Position numbers and translations under genes: made by a program
Source of the DNA: Massilia oculi
Lineage (GTDB): Bacteria; Pseudomonadota; Gammaproteobacteria; Burkholderiales; Burkholderiaceae_D
NCBI RefSeq assembly: GCF_003143515.1
Contig: NZ_CP029343.1
Span: forward strand, 1,550,001 to 1,614,000
Direction of reading: 5' to 3'
Length of the DNA stretch: 64,000 nt
Shown here: piece after piece, positions 17,273-24,625 of the stretch
Numbering within the stretch: the stretch's first letter is position 1
Layout of the letters: each line of letters begins with the position of its first letter
The notes under the pieces: generated by a model
Told to the model about the DNA's origin: nothing
Seen by the model: only the letters and a program-made list of their open reading frames with translations
Database searches by the model: none

Positions 17273-17680
17273 ATGGCTCTTAAATTCTTCCCTGAGCAGG
17301 GTTCGATTCTGATTTGTGATTTCAAGGGCTTTAACGACCCCGAGATGACGAAGCGCAGGCCTGTCGTGGTCATTTCGCCGAAGAGGAAGCATAGTCCGCG
17401 CCTATGCACCATTGTTCCGTTAAGCACGACTGCCCCTAGGCCAGTGGAGAAGTTTCATGTGCGATTGCAGATTGAACCGGCTCTACCGGAGCCGTATGAT
17501 CGAGCGATATGCTGGGCCAAGTGCGACATGATCTACCAGGTCTCATTTGACCGCCTCTCACTACCGTGCTTCGGCAAGATCTCGGATGGTAGTCGCATGT
17601 ACTATCAGGTGCCCGTTGCCCCTGAAAAGTTGCTAGAAATTCGACAGGCAGTAGCCTTCGCTCTGGGCCTGCACGATTGA
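17273..17680 (+). CDS. PemK/MazF-family toxin without a partner antitoxin
   Basis: 135 residues. MazF/PemK-like fold: FFPEQGSILICDFKG at the N-terminus, KRRPVVVIS, then TIVPLSTTAPRP, and a conserved-looking CWAKCDMIYQVSFDRL. Relatives are mRNA endoribonucleases. No antitoxin ORF of the usual MazE type precedes it; instead a promoter and a structured RNA follow directly. It lies in the lysogeny cassette and so should be silent-to-moderate in the prophage. It may act in phage defence or stability, which is inferred. Confidence 0.8.
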   Translation: MALKFFPEQGSILICDFKGFNDPEMTKRRPVVVISPKRKHSPRLCTIVPLSTTAPRPVEKFHVRLQIEPALPEPYDRAICWAKCDMIYQVSFDRLSLPCFGKISDGSRMYYQVPVAPEKLLEIRQAVAFALGLHD

Positions 17681-17705
17681 CCTTGTAGCGTTTAAACGCT
17701 ATGAT
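17677..17705 (+). promoter_or_regulatory. Promoter of the structured RNA
   Basis: TTGACC (17677-17682), 17-bp spacer, TATGAT (17700-17705). The spacer and first -10 bases form a perfect 16-bp palindrome TAGCGTTTAAACGCTA (17686-17701), an operator-like site for a dimeric regulator. The -35 box overlaps the last codons of the toxin gene. Confidence 0.7.
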
Positions 17706-17707
17706 GG

Positions 17708-17824
17708 TGTCGTTCCTGCGCTGCGCAAGCATCAGGCTGAAGTCCTCTTCGGAGGCCTTTGCACTTGGAGATTGCAATCCTGTGCAACGACATTCGGGCC
17801 CCACTTGTTGGGGCCCTTGCTTTT
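17708..17824 (+). ncRNA. Putative structured small RNA downstream of the toxin
   Basis: About 85-110 nt between a good promoter and an intrinsic terminator. Visible pairing: P1 TGTCGTT (17708-17714) with AACGACA (17786-17792); P2 CCTG/CAGG (17715-17718 with 17733-17736); P3 CCTC-TTCG-GAGG (17744-17755, a UUCG tetraloop); P4 GCAC/GTGC (17761-17764 with 17782-17785). P1, P2 and P4 abut without gaps, a compact junction. The terminator GGGCCCC/GGGGCCC lies at 17796-17816, then TTGCTTTT. I cannot name an RNA family. P1 may be partly upstream of the start site. Confidence 0.6.
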
Positions 17825-17833
17825 CCCGCCTCC

Positions 17834-17860
17834 ATACCCGCCCAGCGCGGGTATTTTTTT
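17834..17860 (+). terminator. Second terminator before the early promoter
   Basis: ATACCCGC, loop CCAGC, GCGGGTAT followed by seven T. Together with the RNA's own terminator it isolates the lysogeny cassette from the early promoter at 17.93 kb. Confidence 0.85.
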
Positions 17861-17916
17861 GCCCGTAGCTCGGGCCGGCCTGCCGGCAGCGCCAGCGCGA
17901 CTATTTTCTCGTAATT

Positions 17917-17958
17917 ATCAGTCCGACTGTTGACATCATAAATTAGTCGGACTAATAT
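17917..17958 (+). promoter_or_regulatory. Distal early promoter with two cI/Cro operators
   Basis: TTGACA (17930-17935), 17-bp spacer, TAATAT (17953-17958). Operators ATCAGTCCGACTGTT (17917-17931) and the perfect ATTAGTCGGACTAAT (17942-17956) overlap the two boxes. This is nearly the same sequence as the cro promoter, transplanted 2.2 kb away. It should drive the rightward accessory operon (18010-24625) and be silenced in the lysogen. Confidence 0.82.
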
Positions 17959-18009
17959 GACTCCATCGCAACCGAGCCCAGCAGGGCCCCGGATGAACTG
18001 GAGAAAAGC

Positions 18010-18228
18010 ATGGGCAAGTACACCACCGAGCAGCTGGGCCAGATGGCCGCCACCGTGCTCGCAGCGCGTGACGAAGGCGACGACCGCTTCTTCGCGCTGA
18101 TCATCACCCTATCGTTCACTCTCGGGCTGGACCCGAACGATGTGCTCGAGCGCATTGAGCGACTGGCGCAAGCGCATGCGACGGCACGGCACGCGACAGC
18201 AGCCGAATCCAGCGAGGTGCCGGCATGA
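18010..18228 (+). CDS. First gene of rightward early operon, hypothetical
   Basis: 72 residues, helical: MGKYTTEQLGQMAATVLAAR, FFALIITLSFTLGLDPNDV, then RIERLAQAHATARH. A ribosome site GGAGAAAAG lies before ATG, ~50 bases from the promoter. No domain recognised; a conserved-looking small phage protein. Confidence 0.65.
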   Translation: MGKYTTEQLGQMAATVLAARDEGDDRFFALIITLSFTLGLDPNDVLERIERLAQAHATARHATAAESSEVPA

Positions 18229-18701
18229 CCCAGCAGTACGACACCGAATACCTGAAGCAGGCGATCGACGACGAGATCAAGCTCGGCCTGCTCGACAAGA
18301 AGCTGCGCGGTATAAGGCCGACCACCGTGTGGTTCGACGTGCCAGTTCACGCCCGGCAGCCCGGGATGGCGGCTAGCAGCGGCTACGGCGGCCTTCGCGG
18401 CGTCGACTTGCCAAAGTACCGCCGCAACCTGCGCGACGCCGGCGAGCTGGCGATCCGCCGCGGCCTGAACGTCAAGCACGACCACGAGGAATGCAGCGTG
18501 TCGGTCAGCTACGGCAGCAGCCGGCGCGCGGTGACCGAGTTCTACGGAGCGCACCCCGAAGTCGCCGCCGCCACGATGGCCGCCATCACCCGCGCCGCGA
18601 TCCAGCTGCTGACCGAGCAGCGCGACGAAGCTGCCGCGCTCAACCCCACCCGCGCGACTTCGCGCCGCAAGCCCAGCGCCCGGGCGAAAAGCAAGGAGTG
18701 A
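18225..18701 (+). CDS. Hypothetical early protein, 158 residues
   Basis: 158 residues, overlapping the previous gene by 4 bp. Acidic N-terminal helix (QQYDTEYLKQAIDDEIKLG), a Gly-rich middle (MAASSGYGGLRGVDLPKYR), an amphipathic C-terminal helix and a basic Arg/Lys tail (RRKPSARAKSKE) that may bind nucleic acid. Not recognised. Confidence 0.6.
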   Translation: MTQQYDTEYLKQAIDDEIKLGLLDKKLRGIRPTTVWFDVPVHARQPGMAASSGYGGLRGVDLPKYRRNLRDAGELAIRRGLNVKHDHEECSVSVSYGSSRRAVTEFYGAHPEVAAATMAAITRAAIQLLTEQRDEAAALNPTRATSRRKPSARAKSKE

Positions 18702-18706
18702 CCGCC

Positions 18707-18838
18707 ATGTGCTTCCGCATCACCACCCGCACCGCCACCAGCACCACGACCTACACCGCGATCGGCAACCGCGATGCGCTGATTGACGCCGCCTACGAGG
18801 CCGGCGCCCTGGGCGTGACGCTGGTGGTCGAACAGTAA
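18707..18838 (+). CDS. 43-residue early protein
   Basis: Begins MCFRITTRTATSTTTYTAIG and ends LGVTLVVEQ. Small beta-rich polypeptide. It has a GGAG-containing leader (AAGGAGTGACCGCC) overlapping the end of the previous gene. Similar small Thr-rich genes are common in Burkholderiales prophages. Role unknown. Confidence 0.5.
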   Translation: MCFRITTRTATSTTTYTAIGNRDALIDAAYEAGALGVTLVVEQ

Positions 18839-18869
18839 CCGGCCGCGCGCCACCATCAGGAGATTGAGC

Positions 18870-19052
18870 ATGCCCCAGAAAAAACGCCGCATCTACCGCG
18901 CGCCGAGTGCCGACAGCCAGGGCATGACCCAGGCCGACCTGGATGCGATCCGCAACTATCGCGCCAACCGCGGCTCGTCGCGCTACTACAGCGACCTGAA
19001 AGCGATCGACAGCAAGGCCCCCATCACCCAGCCAGACGAGGCCAAGAAATGA
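18870..19052 (+). CDS. Small basic early protein, 60 residues
   Basis: Begins MPQKKRRIYRAPSADSQGMTQADLD, basic at the N-terminus and polar throughout. The ATG at 18870 is preferred over a TTG six bases earlier because AGGAG lies about 9 bases before it. Overlaps the next start by 4 bp. Unknown function. Confidence 0.5.
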   Translation: MPQKKRRIYRAPSADSQGMTQADLDAIRNYRANRGSSRYYSDLKAIDSKAPITQPDEAKK

Positions 19053-19444
19053 CCAGCACCAGCCTGCCAGCACCAGCACCAGCACCCGGCGCGCTGCGGC
19101 GCCGCGTCGACGACCTGTTCCTGCCCGGCCATTCGCTCGACTGGGGCGAGGATGGATCGCCGCTGCCGCCTTCGACCGTCGTCTACCAGTACCGCCCGCG
19201 CGCCGACGAGCGTCACCGCCTCTGGGCCGACATCAAGACCGAGGAGCTGCTGGCCTATGTCCAGGCCGCGCCGGAGCGCTTCGAGCTGCGCGCGCTGTAC
19301 AAAGATTCGATCGAGGACCTGGTGCGCGCACCATCGGTCGTGGTGCTCACGGCGCTGGCGGCGCTGGACCGCTCCCGCTTCGAGGCGGAGGCCGCAAAAG
19401 CGAAGCTGCGCGCCGCGCTCGCCGCCCTGGGAGGCATGCCATGA
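19049..19444 (+). CDS. Hypothetical early protein, 131 residues
   Basis: 131 residues. Pro/Ala-rich first 14 residues, then RRRVDDLFLPGHSLDWGEDGSPLPP, YRPRADERHRLWADI and a long Ala/Glu/Arg helix at the end with coiled-coil character (FEAEAAKAKLRAALAAL). Overlaps both neighbours by 4 bp. Not recognised. Confidence 0.55.
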   Translation: MTSTSLPAPAPAPGALRRRVDDLFLPGHSLDWGEDGSPLPPSTVVYQYRPRADERHRLWADIKTEELLAYVQAAPERFELRALYKDSIEDLVRAPSVVVLTALAALDRSRFEAEAAKAKLRAALAALGGMP

Positions 19445-19554
19445 AGCGCCCGTACAGCGAGCACGATCTCGCCGCCGCCAGCCGCTTCACGATCGCGGTC
19501 TTGGCCGTAGTCGTCCTGTGCACTGCAGCCATCTTGAACGGGTGGCCGCTGTGA
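19441..19554 (+). CDS. 37-residue membrane peptide
   Basis: Begins MKRPYSEHDLAAASRF and has one hydrophobic helix FTIAVLAVVVLCTAAILNG. ATG overlaps the previous stop (ATGA) and its own stop overlaps the next GTG start. Too short for usual gene-finding limits. A single-pass membrane peptide. Confidence 0.5.
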   Translation: MKRPYSEHDLAAASRFTIAVLAVVVLCTAAILNGWPL

Positions 19555-19682
19555 TCCGCCGCATCGCCCTGGCCCTGGTCGCCGTCTTCGCCCTGCTGCT
19601 GATCATCGGCGATATCCAGCGCGTAGAACACGAAGAGGAAATGCGCGAGGTCTACCGCGCGCTCGAGGCGGTCGAGTCGTGA
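19551..19682 (+). CDS. 43-residue membrane peptide
   Basis: GTG start overlapping the previous stop (GTGA). Begins MIRRIALALVAVFALLLIIG, then an acidic helix VEHEEEMREVYRALEAVES. Signal-anchor-like hydrophobic N-terminus. It and the preceding peptide could form a membrane pair. Unknown role. Confidence 0.5.
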   Translation: MIRRIALALVAVFALLLIIGDIQRVEHEEEMREVYRALEAVES

Positions 19683-19876
19683 GCTTCGAAGCCCTGCGCG
19701 TGACCTTCCAGTGCCCCGAGCGGCTGGCGCGCCACCTGTACGACGAGCTGAGCGCCGCGCGTGCCGAGATCGCCCGGTTCGAAGCCGCGTTGTCGCTGGC
19801 CGAGGCCCAGCGCGACAAGCTCAAAAACAAACTGGCGCCGCCGGCCGAGCGACGCACACATCGAGGACAGAACTGA
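19679..19876 (+). CDS. Small coiled-coil protein
   Basis: 65 residues from GTG 19679 overlapping the previous stop. Most of it is one amphipathic helix (DELSAARAEIARFEAALSLA continuing through EAQRDKLKNKLA) with coiled-coil heptads. Member of a chain of four overlapping very small genes. Function unknown. Confidence 0.5.
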   Translation: MSFEALRVTFQCPERLARHLYDELSAARAEIARFEAALSLAEAQRDKLKNKLAPPAERRTHRGQN

Positions 19877-20586
19877 TGAACCAAGTAATCACCCGCGCCA
19901 CCGGCGCCACTCCCAGCGCCACGCCACCGGCCACCGCGCGGCGCACCTGGGCGATCCTGCTCACCAGCGCGAACCACGGTGTCGTCGGTCCGCTCGGCAG
20001 CACCTTCCCTCACGCCGGCGAACACCACGAGCGCGTGCAAGTCGTCGAGCTGGTTGAGGCCGGCGCACCCCCGGCACCAGACGTGGATCTCGCCGGTCTG
20101 CTCCGCTTCAACATGGCCGGCGAGCCAGTTGCGATCGAAGGTGCGGCCCCGGTCGCGGCACAAGCCGGTCAGGTAGCGGCGGCCGACCTGCACGACGCGA
20201 TCATTCGCCTGCGGGAGACATCGCCCTACGATCCAGTTCGCCACAGCACTGAGCATGTCGCATACAAGTGCGGCCACCGCGACGCGCGCCACGCTGCCGC
20301 CGAGTTGGCTACTGGTTCTACGGCCGGTCAGGTAGCGGTGCCGGGGTGGATCAGCGTGGACGAACGCTTTCCGGGCGAGCAAGGGCAGGACAGCGAAGAG
20401 GTGCTGTGCTTTCTGAGCGGGCATTGCGCCATGACTGATTTCGAGTGTCGTGACGGCGCGGGCTGGGGCATCCGCCTCGGCTATTACGACGCTGAGAAGG
20501 GCATGTTCCGCACCGGCGGCCGCCCAGATGCGAGCGTCACCCACTGGATGCCACTTCCCCCATCGCCAGCAAAGGAATCGAAATGA
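19876..20586 (+). CDS. DUF551-containing early protein
   Basis: 236 residues. The C-terminal ~75 match the DUF551 pattern: PGWISVDERFPGEQGQDSEEVLCFL, then RLGYYDAEKGMF and a final VTHWMPLPPSP. The N-terminal half is variable and Ala/Pro-rich. DUF551 proteins are small accessory proteins in many lambdoid phages with no proven role. Overlaps both neighbours by 1-4 bp. Confidence 0.75.
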   Translation: MNQVITRATGATPSATPPATARRTWAILLTSANHGVVGPLGSTFPHAGEHHERVQVVELVEAGAPPAPDVDLAGLLRFNMAGEPVAIEGAAPVAAQAGQVAAADLHDAIIRLRETSPYDPVRHSTEHVAYKCGHRDARHAAAELATGSTAGQVAVPGWISVDERFPGEQGQDSEEVLCFLSGHCAMTDFECRDGAGWGIRLGYYDAEKGMFRTGGRPDASVTHWMPLPPSPAKESK

Positions 20587-21635
20587 GCAATCCAACTGAA
20601 CTGACGGACCTGGACCGCCTGGAAGCGCTGGCGCGCGCGGCAACGCCTGGACCGTGGTCCTGGTGGACCAGCAACAGCATCCTTCGCCTGAGTGCCGACG
20701 ACGGAATCGACGGTGGAGTCCTGCACGCCTACTCCCATCGTGGCTACGCCGACATCTGCTGTGGAGAGAGCGACCGCGCCTTCATCGCCGCCGCCAACCC
20801 TGCCGCCGTGCTGGCCCTGATCGAATTGGCTCGCCGCGCCCAGCCAGAGGGCGAAGCGCCGCAAGCCGACACCATCGACACTCCCGAATTCCGCGATTTA
20901 CTGCATACCGTACAGGCGCTATTCATCGGCGACGCAAGCGCAGCCAAGGCGGCACTCATTGCCCACATCGACGCCCGTATCGCCCCAGCCGCCCAGCATG
21001 CAGAGAGCGGCGCACTCGAAGCCGAATTGAAGCGTCGCATGGCCACGTATGCAGCAGGCCACGAAGCCGCTGTCGAATATCTGCGTTCGGAACTGGAGAA
21101 AGCACGCGCAGCCCTCACCGCTCAGTCCCAAGACACCGGCCTGCTGAAATTGGCGCTCGAACAGGCGAAGTCTCGGATCGCACAAGCAGATGCGCGGATC
21201 GAGGAACTGGAAGCCGCTCAGTCCCAAGGCGCACAGCCCAGCCTTGCCGCACTCGATCAGGCGTGGAAGCTTGGGCTGAAAGCCGATGTCGACGGGTGGG
21301 CCGATCTGCGCGCCCAGCAAGCCGCAGCACCTGGCGCGCTGGCCGTGATTCCCGTGTCCGCAATCCAGGAGATCGTGGACACAAAGTATCCGGTAAGCCG
21401 CAACGATTATACGTCGGTCAACAGCATCCTGAAGAAGCTCGAAGCTGCTATTGCTGCCGCCCCTAGCGCCCCCGGCACACCGGAAGCGCCGGGGCTGCCG
21501 GGCCAAACCGATGAGGAAGCCTATGCGGGTTCGGGCTATCACCACGTCATGTCGCTCGACACCTTCAAGACGTTCCGGCGCGAGTACGAAAATCGCGCCG
21601 CCCAGCTCGACGGCGGCCAGGGAGATGGAGCATGA
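20583..21635 (+). CDS. Ead/Ea22-like early protein
   Basis: 350 residues. N-terminus has the Ead/Ea22 signature: LEALARAATPGPWSWW, then DRAFIAAANPAAVLALIELA. A central long helix (residues ~140-215) is coiled-coil. Ea22-like proteins are non-essential lambdoid early proteins expressed from the delayed-early leftward operon and affect the lysis-lysogeny decision in some phages. Overlaps the neighbours by 4 bp. Confidence 0.75.
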   Translation: MSNPTELTDLDRLEALARAATPGPWSWWTSNSILRLSADDGIDGGVLHAYSHRGYADICCGESDRAFIAAANPAAVLALIELARRAQPEGEAPQADTIDTPEFRDLLHTVQALFIGDASAAKAALIAHIDARIAPAAQHAESGALEAELKRRMATYAAGHEAAVEYLRSELEKARAALTAQSQDTGLLKLALEQAKSRIAQADARIEELEAAQSQGAQPSLAALDQAWKLGLKADVDGWADLRAQQAAAPGALAVIPVSAIQEIVDTKYPVSRNDYTSVNSILKKLEAAIAAAPSAPGTPEAPGLPGQTDEEAYAGSGYHHVMSLDTFKTFRREYENRAAQLDGGQGDGA

Positions 21636-22231
21636 AGCCGCTGAAAGCCTACCAGGTCCACGACGGCGACGAGGGCTGGTCGATCCAGTTCGCCACCAAC
21701 AGCGCCACCGCGCGCCGCCATGGCGCCAACGAGATCGGCTGCGACTGGGAAGACATCGAGTCCTGCCGCCGTATGCCGGTGCTCGACCAGCACGCTCCAG
21801 GGCCTGTGCCGGTAAGCGCGATGCTGGCAGCCGGCTGGTGGTTCGAGTGCATGCACTGCGGCACTCAGGTCTATGACGATCATGAAGGCCACATCGCCGA
21901 AGGGCAGCACGTGTACTGCAGCGAGCGCTGCTCCCAGAGGGAATGGCTGGATCGCCGCACCCGCCAGCGCGCCGAGGTCGACCTGATCGAGCTGTTCGAG
22001 GCGAAGTTCCCGGGCTGCACCATCAAGCACGTCCACGTGTACCGCCGGCTCGAAGCCAAGGAACACAAGAACGACGGCGGCAAGGCGCTGGTGCGCTTCA
22101 GCTTCCCAGGCGCCAAGTATCAGTCGACGTTTGAGTTCGGCGACGACCACGTGTCGATCCCTCTTATCGACGTCGATGCGTGGCATGCCTGGCGCGGCAC
22201 GAAACCTGAGCAGGAGGCCGACCATGGCTAA
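21632..22231 (+). CDS. Zinc-finger early protein
   Basis: 199 residues. Contains WWFECMHCGTQVYDDHEGHI with a CxxC and VYCSERCSQREWL with a second CxxxC, a likely four-Cys zinc ribbon at ~residues 72-110. The N-terminal part (YQVHDGDEGWSIQFATNSATARR) is typical of small phage proteins with a beta-sheet. Overlaps the next gene by 8 bp. Function unknown. Confidence 0.65.
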   Translation: MKPLKAYQVHDGDEGWSIQFATNSATARRHGANEIGCDWEDIESCRRMPVLDQHAPGPVPVSAMLAAGWWFECMHCGTQVYDDHEGHIAEGQHVYCSERCSQREWLDRRTRQRAEVDLIELFEAKFPGCTIKHVHVYRRLEAKEHKNDGGKALVRFSFPGAKYQSTFEFGDDHVSIPLIDVDAWHAWRGTKPEQEADHG

Positions 22232-22937
22232 CCCCTCCCATGACCTGCTGCCGTGTCCGTTCTGCGGTAGCGCCGAAGTCTCCCGCGACGCATGGGAAAG
22301 CTTGACGGCTGAAGGCCCGGGATGCGACGAGTGCGGCGCTACTGCTGCCACGGATGCAGACTGGAACCGCCGCGCCACCCCGCCATCGCCCAGCACCGCG
22401 CCCGAGGTGAAGACGTGGCAGGAGCGATGCGGGGATACCGGGATGATGCCGTCGCTGCAAGAGGCGTCGCTCGCCATGAAAGCCGAAATCGCCGATCTCC
22501 GCGCCGCCCTTGCTTCTCGCCCTGCTGAGGTGGACGACGAAGGGCTGCCGGCGCCAGCAGCCTGGGCGGTGGGCGAGGAACTCTTCACTTGCCATGATGC
22601 CATTCCTTTCCGTCTACTGCCGCCTATTGGTCAGCCTGAACCGCTATTCACCGCCGAGCAGTACCGCCAGGGCCAGCGTGATGCGGTGGCGGCGGATCGG
22701 GCGCGGCGTGGGGCGGTAGAAAAGCCGCAGGTCGTGCAGGACTGGCGCGCGCTTGGCTACGTCGTGGGCGCAACCGTTCGGCAGGAGATCGGCCTCGGCA
22801 GGTACGACGACGCCGTTATCACCCATGCGGAGAGAAATGGTGCGCTGGACGTCGAGATGAACGGTCGCGCCTACGGCTGGTCGGCGCAGTTCTGCAAGGT
22901 CGTGGCAGCGCCGACCGAAAAGAAGGCGGCGAGCTAA
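22224..22937 (+). CDS. Lar-like zinc ribbon protein
   Basis: 237 residues. N-terminal ~50 resemble the Lar (restriction alleviation) family: DLLPCPFCGSAEVSRD followed by GPGCDECGATAATDADWNRRA. Lar of the Rac prophage modulates host type I restriction. Here only the zinc ribbon is shared, and the rest is a phage-type extension with DUF-like helical and C-terminal ALGYVVGATVRQEIGLG. Restriction relief is therefore a guess. ATG 22224 chosen because it precedes the family motif. Confidence 0.65.
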   Translation: MANPSHDLLPCPFCGSAEVSRDAWESLTAEGPGCDECGATAATDADWNRRATPPSPSTAPEVKTWQERCGDTGMMPSLQEASLAMKAEIADLRAALASRPAEVDDEGLPAPAAWAVGEELFTCHDAIPFRLLPPIGQPEPLFTAEQYRQGQRDAVAADRARRGAVEKPQVVQDWRALGYVVGATVRQEIGLGRYDDAVITHAERNGALDVEMNGRAYGWSAQFCKVVAAPTEKKAAS

Positions 22938-23125
22938 TGGTCGACCTGAGCAACATCACGCACGAGGCGCGCCGCCAGCACCAGTGCGCATTCTGCGGCC
23001 TGTCGATCCAGACCGGCGAGCGGTATGTGCGCGCCAAGGCGCCGGGCGGCGGGCTTCTGGCGAAGCGCGCGTTTCACAGCAAGTGCTATGCCGGGCTGAG
23101 CGCGGCAGTAGCAAAAAAAGGATGA
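22937..23125 (+). CDS. Small CxxC protein, 62 residues
   Basis: Begins MVDLSNITHEARRQHQCAFCGLSIQTGERYVR and ends with a helix holding KCYAGLSAAVAKKG, probably binding zinc through CxxC, His and Cys. The TAATG overlap couples it to the previous gene. Unknown role. Confidence 0.6.
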   Translation: MVDLSNITHEARRQHQCAFCGLSIQTGERYVRAKAPGGGLLAKRAFHSKCYAGLSAAVAKKG

Positions 23126-23136
23126 GCGGAGGATGT

Positions 23137-23370
23137 ATGAGCGCAAGCGGATACTTGAGCGCGGATGAGTTGGCCGAGTTGGTCGACTGCAAACCGAACC
23201 AGCGGACGAGGATGGCAGCATGGCTGCGCGCGAGGAAGTGGCGATTTGAGGTGGGCTCGACCGGGCTGCCGAAAGTTGCGCGCGCCTACCATGACCGTAT
23301 GATGGGCATTACCGATGAGCCAAAACGACAAAAATATGCGGACGAACCGAACCTCCAGGCCTTCTCTTAA
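23137..23370 (+). CDS. DUF4224-type protein next to integrase
   Basis: 77 residues. SGYLSADELAELVDCKPN, RTRMAAWLRARKWRFEV and LPKVARAYHD give the small DUF4224 pattern (helix-turn-helix-like). GGAGG precedes the ATG. These genes are regularly found just upstream of tyrosine integrases and may act as recombination directionality factors, which is an inference from location. It overlaps the integrase by 56 bp. Confidence 0.75.
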   Translation: MSASGYLSADELAELVDCKPNQRTRMAAWLRARKWRFEVGSTGLPKVARAYHDRMMGITDEPKRQKYADEPNLQAFS

Positions 23371-24625
23371 AGAGCGCACAGGGATCGACCGGCTCTATAA
23401 AAGAACCGGCGTAAAGAAAGTGTCTTGGTATTACCAATACCCGGACGGGAAGAACGAAACTCTGGCCACGGCGGCGGTCGGCGACAAGCAGGCAATCCGC
23501 GAAGCCGACATCGTGGCCAAGCGCCGCGCGATCGATATCCAGCAGGGCCGGATCATAGCCGGCTCGCTGGGCGAGCTTATTGACCGGTTCAAGACGGAAG
23601 AGGATCCGAAGCACTACCGCGACCAGTCGAAGGAAGGCATTGCGGTCCGGAATGGCATCTACGCCAACCTGACGAAGTTCTTCGGCCAGATGGCGCCGCG
23701 CTCGCTCAGGACGATCCACGGATACCAGTACGTGGAGGCGCGCGCTTCGGCCGGCGCGCCGGCGAAAGCCTGGAAGGAGCTCTACACCTTCTCGACGATT
23801 TGCAAGAAGGCGATCCGATGGGGGGTGATGGAATTGAATCCATTTGTGGACATGGATACCGATGTGCTCGAGAAGGACGTACGCACAGTGTCGAGGTCAC
23901 AGATCGTGCGCTTCTACTTTTGGACCCAGCGCCAGGAAAACCGCGTGGCCCGCCTGATGGGGTGCATGGCCCTTTTCACCTACCTGACCGGCTTCCGGAC
24001 AGCAGAGGTCCGGCCTATGCTGAAGACTGCCTGTGGCAAAGAAGGTGTGACCGCGGTGGGCGCGAAACGGAAACGGGGTGAGGCTGAGACGCTGAAGCTG
24101 CGAGAGTGGTCACCGCGGCTGCGCATGGTGGTCAAGCGCGTGGAGCAGGCGCAGCAGCATATGCCATCGATTCCCCAGGAAGCGAGCCAAGCCCTGGCGC
24201 AGATCGCGATATCGATAGCCCGGGGCGAGACTGCGAAAGCTGCAGCTGCCGCCGCCGGCATGAAGGAGTCGACCTACTACTACTGGGTCAACAGAATGAA
24301 GAAGGATGAGCGGGTCAAGCCGAAGGAGTCGGTCTATATGTTTCCCGCAGCGGGCGGTAAGTGTTATACAAAGGGCGGTCTGACCTCATCCTGGGGCGAG
24401 GCGATGCTGACCTACGTGAAGACGCTGGACCCTGATGTGACCGAGAAGACGCTGACGCAGCACCCCGAATACTTCGCCCAGTTGGACATCAGGCCGGCCG
24501 CGATCACGACGAAGCTGTCGAAGCGGGAGGCCGACGCCTACGACTTCGCGGCCCACGCAAACCCGTCGACGACGCACCGTCATTACGACCGGCGAAAGGT
24601 GCGAAAAGCGAGCGCGACCGAGTAA
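23315..24625 (+). CDS. int: Tyrosine integrase with inserted HTH-like segment
   Basis: 436 residues. N-terminal arm-binding and core-binding parts (VSWYYQYPDG, then residues ~80-180), catalytic Arg228 in TGFRTAE, Arg393 in LDIRPAA, His414 and nucleophile Tyr424 in HRHYDRR. Between them, residues ~285-335 read like a helix-turn-helix (ARGETAKAAAAAAGMKESTY, YYYWVNRM), unusual for this family. It lies 120 bp from the tRNA-His attachment site. Met at 23336 is an alternative start. Confidence 0.9.
   Translation: MSQNDKNMRTNRTSRPSLKERTGIDRLYKRTGVKKVSWYYQYPDGKNETLATAAVGDKQAIREADIVAKRRAIDIQQGRIIAGSLGELIDRFKTEEDPKHYRDQSKEGIAVRNGIYANLTKFFGQMAPRSLRTIHGYQYVEARASAGAPAKAWKELYTFSTICKKAIRWGVMELNPFVDMDTDVLEKDVRTVSRSQIVRFYFWTQRQENRVARLMGCMALFTYLTGFRTAEVRPMLKTACGKEGVTAVGAKRKRGEAETLKLREWSPRLRMVVKRVEQAQQHMPSIPQEASQALAQIAISIARGETAKAAAAAAGMKESTYYYWVNRMKKDERVKPKESVYMFPAAGGKCYTKGGLTSSWGEAMLTYVKTLDPDVTEKTLTQHPEYFAQLDIRPAAITTKLSKREADAYDFAAHANPSTTHRHYDRRKVRKASATE

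Noticed and set aside
17708..17824. Antisense antitoxin of the ptaRNA1 type
   Set aside because: That RNA is antisense to its toxin; this one is on the same strand and downstream.
17701..17868. Small ORF (about 55 residues) over the structured RNA
   Set aside because: Its codons run through the terminator hairpin and there is no ribosome site; the pairing pattern explains the DNA better.
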